Assembly (NCBI RefSeq): GCF_000316515.1
Contig: NC_019675.1
Location: 806,001 to 870,000 of the forward strand
Source: Cyanobium gracile PCC 6307
GTDB lineage: Bacteria > Cyanobacteriota > Cyanobacteriia > PCC-6307 > Cyanobiaceae
Length of the DNA: 64,000 bases
Direction of reading: 5' to 3'
The position numbers and the translations under genes are program-made. Below, piece by piece: positions 1 to 10,168 of the stretch (the stretch's first letter is position 1; each line of letters starts with the position of its first letter). Under the pieces are notes generated by a model that was not told the DNA's origin, searched no databases, and was given only the letters and a program-made list of their open reading frames with translations.

Positions 1-975
1 GAGCGCACCATCCCATTCGGCATGGCTCTGGCGAAGAAAGACGGGAAGATCCGCGCAGCGCTGCGCATGCTCGGCCATGGCACAGAGCGGCGCGGCCCCC
101 AGGGCGCGACCGGTGCGGCAGATCACCTCGCTCGCCGCCGCATCGACACTGGCCCGGACGCGCAGGGCGGCGGCGAAGGCATCGGCCTGGGGATGGGCAT
201 CGATCCAGGCGGCCGTCTCCACCAGCAGCGCCCGACTTCCTCGCACCAAGGCATCGACGGCACCGAGATGGGCGGCGGCGTGGGGATCCCGTTCCACCAG
301 AGGCGATGCGGCCAGGGTCGAGGCGATGGCACAGGCGGCGCCGTACCAGACGGCGGCGATACCCGCAGCTCCCTGCCAGAAACCAGCACGTGCACCGTAA
401 TCACCAGCCAGACCAACGGGGCTGGCAGGGACCCCGTCAAAGGTCACCACAGCGCACTCGGAGGCGGCCATGCCGACGGCCTTCCAGCCATCGCTCTGCA
501 GGGTGACGCCGGTATGGTCGAGCTTGACCTGAACCAGAATCGGCTTGTTCGCCTCTGTCCAGGCGGTGATCAGGGCATGATCCACCACGGAGGCGCCAGA
601 ACACCAGGGCTTCTGGCCAACCAGTTGGCCGCCATGGCCGTCATCCCGATAAACCAGTCGAAAGCGTGGGTCTTCGGCAGCCCAGACGCCCCACAGGCCG
701 TCGGCCGTCCTGCCGCGCAGCTCGGCAAGAATGGCTGCCGCATCGGTGTGGCCCTCATAGAGCTTGGCCAGGGAGAGATCAAGCGCACCGATCTCCGCCA
801 GCGCGCGCCAGCGCTCCAGGGTGGCCCCGCTGCCCGGCATCGGCAGCGTGTCCAGGCCAGCGGCGATCAGTTTGAGCATCACTTCACGGACACTCAAGCC
901 ATCGGGCAACGGGAATGGGACGGGCCTGACGACGGTGGCAATGGCGGGGGCGAGCCGCGACGGCGTATCAAGCAT
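1..975 (-). CDS. Acyl-CoA dehydrogenase-like protein (3' end beyond window)
   Basis: The frame is open from ATG at 975 to the window edge, giving 325 residues with the C-terminus missing. The start overlaps the katE stop by 8 bp (968-975), so the two are almost certainly co-transcribed and translationally coupled. The middle resembles the flavin-binding beta domain of acyl-CoA dehydrogenases (GGQLVGQKPWCSGAS followed by a beta-rich stretch and GDYGARAGFWQGAAG), and the rest is alpha-helical. From family knowledge, such ACAD-like proteins often sit beside PIG-L deacetylase, methyltransferase and glycosyltransferase genes in stress clusters; that neighbourhood would lie outside the window. The catalytic base cannot be judged from the fragment, and the substrate is unknown. 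Confidence 0.72.
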   Translation of the reverse strand, partial: MLDTPSRLAPAIATVVRPVPFPLPDGLSVREVMLKLIAAGLDTLPMPGSGATLERWRALAEIGALDLSLAKLYEGHTDAAAILAELRGRTADGLWGVWAAEDPRFRLVYRDDGHGGQLVGQKPWCSGASVVDHALITAWTEANKPILVQVKLDHTGVTLQSDGWKAVGMAASECAVVTFDGVPASPVGLAGDYGARAGFWQGAAGIAAVWYGAACAIASTLAASPLVERDPHAAAHLGAVDALVRGSRALLVETAAWIDAHPQADAFAAALRVRASVDAAASEVICRTGRALGAAPLCAMAEHAQRCADLPVFLRQSHAEWDGAL

Positions 976-3076
976 CGGCCCCCTCCTCACCAGCCCGCAC
1001 CCGATCCCAGAGGCGGCCATGCTTGGCCGCTTTGATGTATCCACCCACACTGCTGGCTCCGGACAGCAGCACCACGCCAGGATCGGAAGCTACTTGGGCG
1101 CGCTCGAGAATGGTCTTGGCACCCGAGCTGTAGGCCATCACCTTGCGGTGGTTGAACGCCTTCTCCAGCCATTCGGTGGTGGCTGCGGCCAGGGGCAGCG
1201 TCTTCGGTGGATCCTTCGGGGCCAGGATGGCCACCGAGTCGAAAAAGACGGACGGGGAGCCGCTCAGGGCGCCATCGGCTGGCACGAGCTTGCCGCTGGA
1301 GTCCGTGGCACCGGCGATGGAGTTGGCGACAAGGAACAGCGAAGCCTTCTCACTGTTGACACTGTCCTGCAGGGCCGTCAGCAGGGCGGGATCAAATCCA
1401 TCCAGCAGAAGTACGCCCACCTTGCGGCCCTTCAGGGTCGGTACGGCCTTGGCCAGGATGCTGAGGGCCGGCGAAGGCGTCAGCTCGCGGGGCTTGACGG
1501 CGGGTGTGATCGTGTCCGCCTCCCCTTGCATGCCGAGCGACGCCTCCACCTGGGCCTGAAGGTCCGGGTCAATGATCGCCAGATGCCCCAACATCCTGGT
1601 TCTGATGGCCTTCACTTGCACCTTGGAGAGTTCAAAGGCGAAGGCGTCGATGATGTGGGCTTGTTCAGGCTTAGTAACCGAACGAAAGAAGAGTCGGGCT
1701 TGGGAGTAGTGATCAGCGAAGGTGGAGGCGCGCTGACGAATCTTTTCACCATCCATCTGCTCAGGAATGCTGGTCGCGCCCCGATGTGGATTTTCGCGAG
1801 GCACCCCTTGATCGAGCGAATTTGGTTCATAACTCACGCGACCCTTGGGAACGTTCATCTGATGCATGCCATCGCGCTGGAAATTGTGCATCGGGCAGCG
1901 CGCCGCATTGATCGGAAGCTCATGGAAATTGGGTCCGCCGAGGCGTGTGATCTGGGTGTCCTGGTAGGAATGCAAGCGCCCCTGAAGCAGGGGATCATTC
2001 GAAAATTCGATACCCGGCGGCAGATTGGTGGGCAGGAACGCCACCTGTTCCGTCTCTGAGAAGAAGTTGCCCACATTTCGGTTGAGTACCATCTTGCCAA
2101 CGATCCGCACAGGAACGAGTTCCTCAGGAATCAGTTTGGTTGGATCAAGCACATCAAAGTCCAGGGATGCTGCCGTTGCCTCACTGATGACTTGCACGCC
2201 AAACTCCCATTCGGGGAAATCACCCTGGTCAATCGCCTCCCAGAGATCTCGACGGTGAAAATCGGGATCGGCGCCATTGATGCTCACCGCTTCGTCCCAA
2301 AGCACGGATTGCAGACCAAGCCTGGGGCGCCAATGAAACTTGACAAAATTCGACGCACCGGCCGCATTGACCATGCGGAAAGTGTTGACACCGAAGCCCT
2401 CGATCATCCTGAAGGAGCGCGGTATAGCCCGATCCGACATCGTCCAGAGCAGCATGTGCATGGACTCCGGGCTCAAGCTGACGAAATCCCAGAAGGTATC
2501 GTGCGCTGAGGACGCTTGTGGAAATCCCCGATCCGGCTCCGGTTTGACAGCATGGGCGAGATCAGGAAACTTCATGGCATCTTGAACAAAGAAAACAGGA
2601 ATATTGTTCCCTACCAGATCGTAGATACCTTCTGATGTATAGAACTTGACGGCAAATCCACGCACATCTCTTGCCAGATCTCCAGAGCCAGAACTGCCAG
2701 CCACCGTTGAGAAGCGAGCGAAGACATCCGTCCTCACAGCCGGATCGCTCAGGAAGGCGGCCTTGGTGATATCCGCCAACGACGCGTAGAGCTCAAAGTA
2801 GCCATGGGCGCCGGATCCACGGGCATGGACAACCCGCTCGGGGATGCGCTCGTGGTCAAAGTGGGTGAGTTTTTCCCGCAGGACAAAGTCTTCCATCAAC
2901 GCCGGACCACGCACTCCGGCCAGCAGCGTGTTCTGATTGTCGGCTATCGGAATCCCGTGATTCGTCGTGATCGTGTCAGCCAGCGCTTCAACGCTCTGAT
3001 GGGTCTCCGCCGGTTGCGACAGGTTGTTGGCGGGAGCGTCCCCACGGACGGGGGCGTCGTTGGACTTGGAAGACAT
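968..3076 (-). CDS. katE: Large-subunit (clade 2, HPII-type) heme catalase
   Basis: The product converts hydrogen peroxide to water and oxygen in the cytoplasm. At 702 residues it has the length of large-subunit catalases. The catalytic His84 lies in RVVHARGSGAHGYFE, the distal Asn157 in LVGNNIPVFF, and the proximal heme Tyr371 in RLHSYQDTQ. A C-terminal flavodoxin/DJ-1-like domain (about residues 550-700, beginning KGRKVGVLLLDGFD) is the hallmark of clade 2. The coding sequence is more A+T-rich than its neighbours (32 G/C of 60 at 1621-1680, against 40 of 60 in chlH at 5041-5100), which suggests transfer. The acyl-CoA dehydrogenase-like gene follows with an 8-bp overlap. Confidence 0.95.
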   Translation of the reverse strand: MSSKSNDAPVRGDAPANNLSQPAETHQSVEALADTITTNHGIPIADNQNTLLAGVRGPALMEDFVLREKLTHFDHERIPERVVHARGSGAHGYFELYASLADITKAAFLSDPAVRTDVFARFSTVAGSSGSGDLARDVRGFAVKFYTSEGIYDLVGNNIPVFFVQDAMKFPDLAHAVKPEPDRGFPQASSAHDTFWDFVSLSPESMHMLLWTMSDRAIPRSFRMIEGFGVNTFRMVNAAGASNFVKFHWRPRLGLQSVLWDEAVSINGADPDFHRRDLWEAIDQGDFPEWEFGVQVISEATAASLDFDVLDPTKLIPEELVPVRIVGKMVLNRNVGNFFSETEQVAFLPTNLPPGIEFSNDPLLQGRLHSYQDTQITRLGGPNFHELPINAARCPMHNFQRDGMHQMNVPKGRVSYEPNSLDQGVPRENPHRGATSIPEQMDGEKIRQRASTFADHYSQARLFFRSVTKPEQAHIIDAFAFELSKVQVKAIRTRMLGHLAIIDPDLQAQVEASLGMQGEADTITPAVKPRELTPSPALSILAKAVPTLKGRKVGVLLLDGFDPALLTALQDSVNSEKASLFLVANSIAGATDSSGKLVPADGALSGSPSVFFDSVAILAPKDPPKTLPLAAATTEWLEKAFNHRKVMAYSSGAKTILERAQVASDPGVVLLSGASSVGGYIKAAKHGRLWDRVRAGEEGADA

Positions 3077-3409
3077 GATCGTTGAATAATGGTACGGAAG
3101 ATCTCAATCAAGGTCGCCATAATTCCGCCAGTCCGGGTGATACCAGGACGCAGCCTGAAGACCTCAGGTTGGACGCATCCAGCAGAGCTTCCAGACATCG
3201 CATCAACGTGAGCTGAGCCAGCCAACACGTAAGGCGATTAGGAAGAATCCGGGGAGTGATGGACTCCCCGGCTGGTGTTGACCACGGATGATTAGGTACT
3301 ACTTGGCCTGATGGCGACTTATGAACGTGTCACGGTCTGACTGGCCGTTGTCAGGATCTTGCTATGGAGACTGGACGCTATGGGATCCCAACGGCTGCCG
3401 GCTGGCTGA
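3077..3409. other. Intergenic region between katE and csbD
   Basis: I see no convincing coding frame in these 333 bases. The stretch is A+T-richer than the surrounding chromosome, must carry the katE promoter (minus strand), and contains one strong hairpin at 3249-3271. Confidence 0.5.
3249..3271 (-). terminator. Hairpin downstream of csbD, possible terminator
   Basis: This is a perfect 9-bp stem (CCGGGGAGT / ACTCCCCGG) with a 5-base loop. Read on the minus strand it is followed by ATTCTTCCT, which is only weakly U-rich. Its position suits the end of the csbD transcript. Confidence 0.4.
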
Positions 3410-3607
3410 CTATTCCATGGCGTCTTCAACCTTCCTGGCAGCCTTCTTGGCTTCCTCTTTCACTTTGGCCTCCGCCTTCATGGTATCGGCCTGGACTTGC
3501 TTGGCTTCTCCTTTGATCTGCTGGCCCTTGTCGCCAGTGATGGAGCCGACGGCGGACTGGATTTTGCCTTCAGCATCTTTGGCTGCGGCGTCGATTTTGT
3601 TGGACAT
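3410..3607 (-). CDS. CsbD-family stress protein
   Basis: This 65-residue, highly charged and almost entirely helical protein carries the CsbD pattern (NKIDAAAKDAEGKIQSAVG, then GDKGQQIKGEAKQVQ). It has no cysteine, signal peptide or membrane helix. From family knowledge, CsbD-like proteins are abundant general-stress proteins of unclear biochemical role. It lies upstream of katE on the same strand, separated by 333 bp and a hairpin, so it probably has its own transcript. Like katE its base composition is lower in G+C than the surrounding chromosome, so the two may have been acquired together (inference). Confidence 0.88.
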   Translation of the reverse strand: MSNKIDAAAKDAEGKIQSAVGSITGDKGQQIKGEAKQVQADTMKAEAKVKEEAKKAARKVEDAME

Positions 3608-3905
3608 GGTTCTCAGGGGTGTAGGGAGTGGAGCTGGGTTGTTCGTCTATACCATTGCCGGTGCCTGAGATGGCAGGGATGCCATCAGCGTTGCCTCTGA
3701 CTTGACGGCGATGAGTTGAGCCTGGATGTCAACTCTCACGGATCTGTTCCCGTGCAATGGCATGACTCAGTCCTACGCAGGAATCGGTGCGCCGGACGGC
3801 TGACTGCGAAGAAGCAGGAGCTGTGGCCCCGGCAAAGGAGCCAAACCTCAGCGCCAACGGCCCATGCGGGGATTATGAATAATTGTGTGGATATGGCAAT
3901 GCCTT

Positions 3906-3960
3906 GTCTCGATGCAGCGCATCTGCTGCTAAGGCTGCGTCGTCAGCTGGGTATCGAGAC
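3906..3960. repeat. Long imperfect inverted repeat
   Basis: GTCTCGAT at 3906-3913 is exactly complementary to 3953-3960. The stem continues inward as CAGC (3915-3918) with GCTG (3946-3949). It could fold as a long hairpin on either strand about 140 bases beyond the chlH stop. There is no T-run. Confidence 0.4.
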
Positions 3961-4048
3961 AGCAAACGCTTCTGCCATTCCCCATTGGCAGGAAAGCATC
4001 GGCCTCCCAGGAGCTCCTGCCGATTCCAGCCCCAGCCATGGAAACGGA

Positions 4049-4084
4049 CCAGGGGCAAGAGGGCCGCCGCCCCCAGGCCCCTGG
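4049..4084 (-). terminator. GC-rich hairpin just downstream of chlH
   Basis: CCAGGGGC (4049-4056) pairs perfectly with GCCCCTGG (4077-4084). A smaller GGGC/GCCC stem nests in the loop. It starts 12 bases past the chlH stop. No T-run follows on the minus strand, so it may stabilise the 3' end rather than terminate transcription. Confidence 0.4.
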
Positions 4085-4095
4085 AGCCTGAACGA

Positions 4096-7000
4096 TCAGG
4101 ACTCCTTGGTCACCCCCTCGATCCGGTCCTCAATCTCCTGGTAGATCTCCTGCAGCTGGGCGATGTTCTCGTCAGAGGTTTCCCAGTAGCCGCGGCCGTT
4201 CACCTCCAGCAGGGTGCCGACGATGCGGCGGAAGCTGTGGGGGTTGAGGTCCATCAGCCGCTTGCGCATCTCCGGATCGTTGATGAAGGTCTCGTTGGCC
4301 TCCTCGTAGACGAAGTTGTCGACCGCGCCGCTGGTGGCGCTCCAGCCGAGGGTGAAGTTGAGCCGCTTGGCCACCTCCCGCACCCCTTCGTAGCCGGAAT
4401 CGAGCATGCCCTCGTACCACTTGGGGTTGAGCAGCTTGGTGCGCGAATCGAGGCGGATGGTTTCGCTCAGGGAGCGCACCTGGGCGTTGGCCGTGGTGGT
4501 GTCGGCGATGTAGCTGGTGGGGGCCTTGCCGTCGTCGCGCAGGCCGGCGATCAGCTTGGTGGGGTCCGAGTCGAAGTAGTGGCTCACGTCGGTGAGCGAG
4601 ATCTCGGCCGAATCCAGGTTCTGGAAGGTCACATCGGCGGTCTTCATCGCCGATTCGAACACCTCCCGGTTCTGGTTCATTTCGCCGGGGTTGTCGGCGT
4701 TGAAGGCGAAGGTCTTGCGGGAGAGGTACATCTCCTGCAGTTCGCCTTCCTCCTCCCAGGTGCTGTTCTCCACCGCCAGGTTCACATTTGATGAATAGCT
4801 GCCGCTGGCATTGGAGAACACCCGGGTGGCCGCCTCCCGCAGGGAGATGCCCTGCTCAGCCGCCTGCTCCTGGCTGTGCTTGCGCACGAAGTTCATCTCC
4901 AGGGGCTCGTCGGCCTCGGCCGCCATCTTGACGCCCTGGTCGATGAGGGCCATCTGGTTAATGAACAGGTCACGGAACACGCCCGAGCAGTTCACCACCA
5001 CATCGATGCGGGGCCGGCCCAGCTCCTCGAGGGAGATGAGCTCCAGCTTGTTCACCCGGCCGAGGGAGTCGGCCATGGGACGCACGCCGATGAACCAGAG
5101 GATCTGGGCCAGGGATTCGCCGTAGGTCTTGATGTTGTCGGTGCCCCAGAGAACGCAGGCGATCGTTTCCGGCCAGGTGCCCTGCTCGGCCTTCTGGCGC
5201 TCGATCAGCCGGTCGACCACCACCTTGGCGGCGGCGATGGCCGCCCGGGTGGGGATGGCCTGGGGATCGAGGGCGTGGATGTTCTTGCCGCTGGGCAGCA
5301 CGCCGGGGTTGCGGATCGGATCACCGCCGGGTCCGGGCAGCACGTACTCGCCATCGAGGGCCCGCAGCAGGCTCTCCATCTCCATGTCGGCGCAGATCTG
5401 CTCCAGGCAGAAGCGCAGGTAGGCGAACTGGCGATCCAGCTCGGTGACATCCACGTCGGGGAAGCCCGCCTGGCGGCAGGCGCTCAGCCAGGGGCTGGGC
5501 AGCCGGTAGCCGAAGCGCTCCAGCAGGTCGAAGAACCAGCCGAAATTGCGGCGCAGGGTGACACGGCCATCGGCGCCGGTGACCTCCTTGACCATGGCAC
5601 CGACGGCGGCGCGGCAGGTTTCGGTGATCACCCGGTTGAGTTCCACATCCGCCAGCACGCCTTCATCGTTGCCCCGGTACACCTCGGCGATGGTGCGGCC
5701 CCGGCTTTCCGCCAGCAGCCCCGGCAGCGAACGCAGGCCCTCCTCCTCCCGCTCCAGGGCGGCGATGCTCACCAGGGTGGCGGTCGCCTCCTCGGCGGTG
5801 GGGGGCTTGCCGATGGTGTGCAGGCCGCAGGGCAACAGCCGGCTTTCGATCTCCATCAGCTGGCGGTACACCGCCCCCACCACGCCGTCACGGGCATCGC
5901 GATCAAGCTCGGCCGCATCGGCCTCGGGCAGGGCCACGTCCTTGTCGAGGTTGCACTGGCGGGCCGTTTCGATGATCGCGTTGACGATCTGCACCCCCCG
6001 GGAGCTCTCCCGCAACTGCTGATAGGAGCCCACCAGCTCGCCCAGCTCCTTGAGCCCCTTGTAGAGGCCGGCGTTCTCGGCGGGCGGGGTGAGGTAGCTG
6101 ATGGTGGAGGCGTAGCCCCGCCGCTTGGCGATGGTGGCCTCCGACGGGTTGTTGGCCGCGTAGTAATAAAGGTTGGGCAGGGCGCCGATGAGGGAATCGG
6201 GGTAGCAGGTTTCACTCATGCCCATCTGCTTGCCCGGCATGAACTCCAGGGAGCCATGGGTGCCGAAGTGCAGCACGGCATCGGCGCCCCACACCTTCTC
6301 CAGATAGGTGTAGTAGGCGGCGAAGCCGTGGTGGGGGCTGGCGCTGCGGGAATAGAGCAGGCGCATCGGATCGCCTTCGTAGCCGAAGGTGGGCTGCACC
6401 CCCACGAACACGTTGCCGAAGTGACGGCCATAGATGAGCAGGTTAGTGCCGTCGGAGTTGAGGTTGCCGGGGGGCTTGCCCCAGTTCTCTTCGAGACGCT
6501 CGGAATAGGGGGTGAGCCGCTCGTACTCCTCGACGCTCATGCGGTGGGCGATCGCCAGCTCGGGTGCTCCTTCGAGGGCCTCCGGATCGCTGAGCACCGC
6601 CTCCATCAGCTCCTTCGGGGTGCGGGGCATGGCGTCCACCGTGTAGCCCTTCGCCTTCATCTCCTCCAGCACGCGGAAGATCGAGCCGAACACATCGAGG
6701 TAGGCGGCGGTGCCCACGTTGCCCTTGTCGGGGGGGAAGCTGAACACGGTGATCGCCAGCTTCTTCTCGGCGCGGGGCTTGATCCGAAGCGAGGCCCAGC
6801 GGATGGCCCGCTCGGCGATGGCATCCACCCGGTCCTGCAGGGTGTGGGCCTTGCCGGTGGCGTCGTCGCGCCCCGACAGCACGATCGGTTCGATGGCGCC
6901 ATCCAGCTCGGGGATGGCGATCTGCAGGGCCACCTGCACCGGGTGCAGGCCCAGGTCGCTCTCTTCCCATTCCTGGGTGGTCTGGAACACCAGCGGCAGG

Positions 7001-8112
7001 GCCACCATGTAGGGCCGGTTGAGCCGCTTGAGGGTCTCGATCGCCTTGGGATGGTCCTGGCGGGCCGGGCCGCCCACCAGGGCGAAACCGGTGAGGCTCA
7101 CGACCCCATCCACCAGGGGCTGCTCCGGCTGAAGCGGGTCGTAGAAGAAGGAGGAGACGGGCCGGGAGAAGTCGAGGCCGCCGCAGAACACGGGGATCAC
7201 CGTGGCACCGCGATATTCCAGTTCCTGGATCACGGCCACGTAGTGGGCCTCATCGCCGGTGACGATGTGGCTGCGCTGCAGCACCAGGCCGATCACCGGA
7301 CCCCGGCGGGCCCGCTCGCTGAGGTCGGCGCGGCTGGCGCTCCAGTTGAGGTATTCCTTGAGGTCCTCGAACATGCCCGGGGCCAGCGGGTGCCAGATGC
7401 CCAGGTCCGGGAACACCACCGGGTCGGCGACCGTCAGCTGGGGCCGGCCCAGCTCCGCTTTGCCGAAGACGTAGCGGTCGGCCAGCATCAGCAGGAAGTT
7501 GCGCAGGTTGTCCGGCGTTCCCCCCAGCCAGTACTGGAAGCTGAGCATGAAGGAGCGGGCGTCCTGGGCCTTCTCCACCGGCAGGTACTTGAGCACCGTC
7601 GGCAGGGTGTTCAGCAGCTTGAGCATGGCGTCCTGGAAGCCGGCCCCGTTGGCTTCCTTGCGCTTGCGCATGAACTGGGCGATGGCGCTCTTGCTCTGGC
7701 CCAGCTGGGCCATCGAGAAGGTGCCCAGCTTGTTGAGGCGCATCACCTCCGGCATCGACGGGAACACCACCACCGCCTTGAGCCGGTCGCGGTGGGGGGC
7801 CACGGCGTCCACCACCTTCTGGGCCAGATCCTCGATGAAGATCAGCGAGGCGATGAAGACGTCGGCCGCCGCCACGTCGGCGCAGAAGTCGGCGTAGTTG
7901 GCCGGGTCGCGCAGCTCCTCGATCAGGTAGCCGCTCAGCTCCACCGCCAGGGGACCGTTCTGGTCGTTGAGGCCGGTGGCGGCGGTGGTGAGGGCGTTCT
8001 GGTACTGGGGTTCGAGCACCACGTAGACGGCCTTCATCACCACCCGGTCGTTGGCGCCATCGGTGGGGGCAGGGCTGACCCGGCGGCTGGCGGAACGGAC
8101 CTGCGTGAACAT
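4096..8112 (-). CDS. chlH: Magnesium chelatase subunit H
   Basis: ChlH is the large porphyrin-binding subunit of Mg-chelatase, which with ChlI and ChlD inserts Mg2+ into protoporphyrin IX at the first committed step of chlorophyll synthesis. I chose the ATG at 8112 ([12 protein letters not shown]) because this is the usual cyanobacterial N-terminus; the frame is open further upstream but that extension is not family-like. The result is 1338 residues, a normal length. An N-terminal DUF3479-like region ([15 protein letters not shown]) precedes the long CobN/Mg-chelatase domain with motifs such as [16 protein letters not shown] and [16 protein letters not shown]. It is divergent from dapB, with about 137 bp between the two starts. 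Confidence 0.97.
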   Translation of the reverse strand: MFTQVRSASRRVSPAPTDGANDRVVMKAVYVVLEPQYQNALTTAATGLNDQNGPLAVELSGYLIEELRDPANYADFCADVAAADVFIASLIFIEDLAQKVVDAVAPHRDRLKAVVVFPSMPEVMRLNKLGTFSMAQLGQSKSAIAQFMRKRKEANGAGFQDAMLKLLNTLPTVLKYLPVEKAQDARSFMLSFQYWLGGTPDNLRNFLLMLADRYVFGKAELGRPQLTVADPVVFPDLGIWHPLAPGMFEDLKEYLNWSASRADLSERARRGPVIGLVLQRSHIVTGDEAHYVAVIQELEYRGATVIPVFCGGLDFSRPVSSFFYDPLQPEQPLVDGVVSLTGFALVGGPARQDHPKAIETLKRLNRPYMVALPLVFQTTQEWEESDLGLHPVQVALQIAIPELDGAIEPIVLSGRDDATGKAHTLQDRVDAIAERAIRWASLRIKPRAEKKLAITVFSFPPDKGNVGTAAYLDVFGSIFRVLEEMKAKGYTVDAMPRTPKELMEAVLSDPEALEGAPELAIAHRMSVEEYERLTPYSERLEENWGKPPGNLNSDGTNLLIYGRHFGNVFVGVQPTFGYEGDPMRLLYSRSASPHHGFAAYYTYLEKVWGADAVLHFGTHGSLEFMPGKQMGMSETCYPDSLIGALPNLYYYAANNPSEATIAKRRGYASTISYLTPPAENAGLYKGLKELGELVGSYQQLRESSRGVQIVNAIIETARQCNLDKDVALPEADAAELDRDARDGVVGAVYRQLMEIESRLLPCGLHTIGKPPTAEEATATLVSIAALEREEEGLRSLPGLLAESRGRTIAEVYRGNDEGVLADVELNRVITETCRAAVGAMVKEVTGADGRVTLRRNFGWFFDLLERFGYRLPSPWLSACRQAGFPDVDVTELDRQFAYLRFCLEQICADMEMESLLRALDGEYVLPGPGGDPIRNPGVLPSGKNIHALDPQAIPTRAAIAAAKVVVDRLIERQKAEQGTWPETIACVLWGTDNIKTYGESLAQILWFIGVRPMADSLGRVNKLELISLEELGRPRIDVVVNCSGVFRDLFINQMALIDQGVKMAAEADEPLEMNFVRKHSQEQAAEQGISLREAATRVFSNASGSYSSNVNLAVENSTWEEEGELQEMYLSRKTFAFNADNPGEMNQNREVFESAMKTADVTFQNLDSAEISLTDVSHYFDSDPTKLIAGLRDDGKAPTSYIADTTTANAQVRSLSETIRLDSRTKLLNPKWYEGMLDSGYEGVREVAKRLNFTLGWSATSGAVDNFVYEEANETFINDPEMRKRLMDLNPHSFRRIVGTLLEVNGRGYWETSDENIAQLQEIYQEIEDRIEGVTKES

Positions 8113-8249
8113 GCGGCGAATGCGTTGAGCAATGTGAAGCAGCCTACGGAGCTGCCGTCGGGGACGCGATCGGTTGCAGCGCAGCGTTACAGGCCGGCAC
8201 CCTGCCGGTGGGCCGGGCCTCATAGGCTCGCCGGGAGTGCTAGTTGGCC

Positions 8250-9116
8250 ATGACCGCGACCTCCCCGTCCCCAGCAGAGCCGGCGCCGATCCCGGTGGTG
8301 GTGGCCGGGGCCCTGGGCCGCATGGGGGCCGAGGTGATCAAGGCCGTGGTGGCGGCCCCAGACTGCGCCCTGGTGGGGGCGATCGACACCACCCCGGGCC
8401 GGGAAGGCGAGGACGTCGGGCTGGCCCTGGGGCTGGGGGAACTGGAGGTGGCGATCAGCGCCGACTTCGAGGGCAGCCTCTGCCAGGCGAGCCAGGCGGT
8501 GCGGCAGTCCGGCCCGGGCGGCGGCGCAGTACTGGTGGACTTCACCCACCCCAGCGTGGTCTACGAGCACTGCCGCGGCGCCTTCGCCTACGGCGTCCAT
8601 CCGGTGATCGGCACCACCGGCCTGCGCCCCGACCAGCTGGCGGATCTGGCCGCGTTCGCCGAGAAGGCCTCGATGGGGGGGGCGGTGGTGCCCAACTTCT
8701 GCGTGGGCATGGTGCTGCTGCAGCAGGCGGCGGCGGCGGCGGCCCGCTTCTACGACTACGCCGAGCTCACCGAGCTGCACCACAACCGCAAGGCCGATGC
8801 CCCCAGCGGCACCTGCCTCAAGACCGCAGAGCTCATGGAGGAGCTGGGCAAGACCTTCAACCCCCTGCAGGTGGAGGAGCACGAGAGCCTGGCCGGCTGC
8901 CGGGGGGGCGTGCGGGAGAGCGGCCTGCGGCTCCACTCGGTGCGGCTGCCCGGGCTGGTGGCCCACCAGGAGGTGATGTTCGGATCCCCAGGCGAGACCT
9001 ACACCCTGCGCCACGACACGATCGACCGCGGCGCCTACATGCCCGGGGTGCTGCTCACGGTGCGCAAGGTGCGCCGCCTGGGCGGCCTGGTGTACGGCCT
9101 CGAGAGGCTGCTGTGA
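8250..9116 (+). CDS. dapB: 4-hydroxy-tetrahydrodipicolinate reductase
   Basis: DapB reduces 4-hydroxy-tetrahydrodipicolinate with NAD(P)H in the diaminopimelate/lysine pathway, which also feeds peptidoglycan. An in-frame TTG lies 6 bp upstream, but I chose ATG at 8250. Visible motifs are the Rossmann GALGRMG near residue 20, the GTTG nucleotide-site loop, and the substrate-binding signature [14 protein letters not shown] around residues 175-190. The length of 288 residues is slightly above the usual 270 or so because of an N-terminal extension. The next gene starts 19 bp downstream and may be co-transcribed. Confidence 0.95.
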   Translation: MTATSPSPAEPAPIPVVVAGALGRMGAEVIKAVVAAPDCALVGAIDTTPGREGEDVGLALGLGELEVAISADFEGSLCQASQAVRQSGPGGGAVLVDFTHPSVVYEHCRGAFAYGVHPVIGTTGLRPDQLADLAAFAEKASMGGAVVPNFCVGMVLLQQAAAAAARFYDYAELTELHHNRKADAPSGTCLKTAELMEELGKTFNPLQVEEHESLAGCRGGVRESGLRLHSVRLPGLVAHQEVMFGSPGETYTLRHDTIDRGAYMPGVLLTVRKVRRLGGLVYGLERLL

Positions 9117-9135
9117 GCCGCTGCCCCCTCGACCG

Positions 9136-9783
9136 ATGCTGATCCCCCTCAAACCCGGCGAACTGCTGCGCCTGATTCCGGCGGTGGCCACTGGCCCCCA
9201 GTTCACCGCCTGCAGCGGCGACCCGCGCAAACTGCTGCAGCGGGTGCTGATCTCGGTGATCGGCGGGGTGATCGCCCTGCTGATCAGCCAGACCCTGCTG
9301 TTCCGCAGTCAGGCCGGCCCGGTGTTCCTGGTGGTGGGCTTCGTCTTCCTTCTCTATGTGCTGTGGGGGCCGATCCTGGAGGCGGGACGCCGCAACGCCC
9401 TGCTGCGGCGCTACCCGGCGGGCGCCATCTTCGAGGGGGTGGTGGCTGACCAGTTCCGGCGGGAGGTGGTGGAGAACCGGCGGGAGCAGGCCAACCGCCA
9501 GGGGCGCCTGGAGCTGGTGGAGAACCGGCGCACCTGGCTGTGCCTGGAACTGGAGGACGAGGACGGCTACCTGGGGCAGATCCGCTTCCCCCTGGAGAAG
9601 AAGCATGAGCAGATCCGGCGCGGCATGGTGATCCGCTGCCTGGTGCTGAGTGAGCGCAAGGACTTCTCCCGCATCGGCGCCCTCTCCGATGGCTGGCTGC
9701 CCCAGGTCAAGCAGTGGGTGGGCGAGTACCCCTATCTGCTGCGGCCGGCCTTCGAGGAGCTCTGCCTGCGGCGGCTGGGGTGA
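9136..9783 (+). CDS. Conserved membrane protein of unknown function
   Basis: This 215-residue protein has two adjacent hydrophobic helices (about residues 35-75, [19 protein letters not shown] then [17 protein letters not shown]). A soluble, charged C-terminal half with beta character follows ([17 protein letters not shown] ... [19 protein letters not shown]). I recognise the pattern from picocyanobacterial genomes but know no assigned function. It lies between dapB and an hli gene on the same strand. The C-terminal part would face the cytoplasm if the helices form a hairpin. Confidence 0.75.
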   Translation: MLIPLKPGELLRLIPAVATGPQFTACSGDPRKLLQRVLISVIGGVIALLISQTLLFRSQAGPVFLVVGFVFLLYVLWGPILEAGRRNALLRRYPAGAIFEGVVADQFRREVVENRREQANRQGRLELVENRRTWLCLELEDEDGYLGQIRFPLEKKHEQIRRGMVIRCLVLSERKDFSRIGALSDGWLPQVKQWVGEYPYLLRPAFEELCLRRLG

Positions 9784-9800
9784 GGACGCTGGACGCATTC

Positions 9801-9818
9801 GAAACAATGCGTTACAAT
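9801..9818 (+). promoter_or_regulatory. HLR1-like high-light element (RpaB site) upstream of hli
   Basis: GAAACAAT-GC-GTTACAAT fits the HLR1 architecture of two (G/T)TTACA(T/A)(T/A) octamers separated by 2 bases. The second octamer is a perfect match and the first has 6 of 8. The right octamer also contains TACAAT (9813-9818), a good -10 hexamer, so RpaB binding here would occlude the promoter (inference). Confidence 0.6.
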
Positions 9819-9834
9819 TCTCGCAACACTTCTC

Positions 9835-9840
9835 AAGGAG
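9835..9840 (+). promoter_or_regulatory. Strong Shine-Dalgarno site deciding the hli start
   Basis: AAGGAG lies 7 bases before ATG 9848. Most genes in this window lack so clear a site, and it rules out the longer upstream reading frame. Confidence 0.75.
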
Positions 9841-9847
9841 TTCTCCC

Positions 9848-10108
9848 ATGACCGCCGCCACCCCCACCGCCCTCGATCGCTCCGCCATCCGCGGCGCCAC
9901 CGTCACCACCGAGGACGGAGGCCGCCTCAACGCCTTCGCCACCGAACCCCGCATGGAAGTGGTGAGCGCCGAGAGCGGCTGGGGCTTCCACGAGCGCGCC
10001 GAGAAGCTCAACGGCCGCATGGCCATGCTCGGCTTCATCGCCCTGCTGGCCACCGAGTTCGCCCTGGGCGGCGAGGCCTTCACCCGCGGCCTGCTCGGCA
10101 TCGGCTGA
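9848..10108 (+). CDS. hli: High-light-inducible (one-helix CAB-like) protein
   Basis: The protein has 86 residues, with about 45 hydrophilic N-terminal residues followed by the CAB/Hlip signature [24 protein letters not shown]. That single transmembrane helix carries the ExxNGR...MLGF chlorophyll-binding motif. From family knowledge, Hlips dimerise in the thylakoid, bind chlorophyll and beta-carotene, and dissipate energy or protect chlorophyll-protein assembly under stress. The start is fixed by a strong AAGGAG; an HLR1-like element and TACAAT box lie upstream and a terminator lies downstream, so the gene is a monocistronic, light-regulated unit. Confidence 0.93.
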   Translation: MTAATPTALDRSAIRGATVTTEDGGRLNAFATEPRMEVVSAESGWGFHERAEKLNGRMAMLGFIALLATEFALGGEAFTRGLLGIG

Positions 10109-10168
10109 TGGCGGCGCCCCCTCGGGGGACAGCCTTTCTCCGGTCCGCCGTTCACGGTGGACCCCTTC

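Larger units (their letters stand above)
3608..4095. other. Intergenic region between csbD and chlH
   Basis: This 488-base stretch holds no frame I would defend as a gene. It should carry the csbD promoter at its left end and the chlH 3' region at its right end. Two inverted repeats stand out, at 3906-3960 and 4049-4084. Confidence 0.5.

Noticed and set aside
22..1035. A plus-strand frame opposite the acyl-CoA dehydrogenase-like gene
   Set aside because: The minus strand is open across the same stretch, overlaps katE sensibly, and gives family-like protein; the plus frame is Gly/Arg-rich without a recognisable domain.
3716..4144. A 142-codon plus-strand frame between csbD and chlH
   Set aside because: It runs antisense into chlH, has no family resemblance and no ribosome-binding site.
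4876..8253. A very long plus-strand open frame across chlH
   Set aside because: It is antisense to ChlH, whose family motifs are unmistakable. Its His/Gly/Leu-rich translation is typical of the mirror of a high-GC gene.
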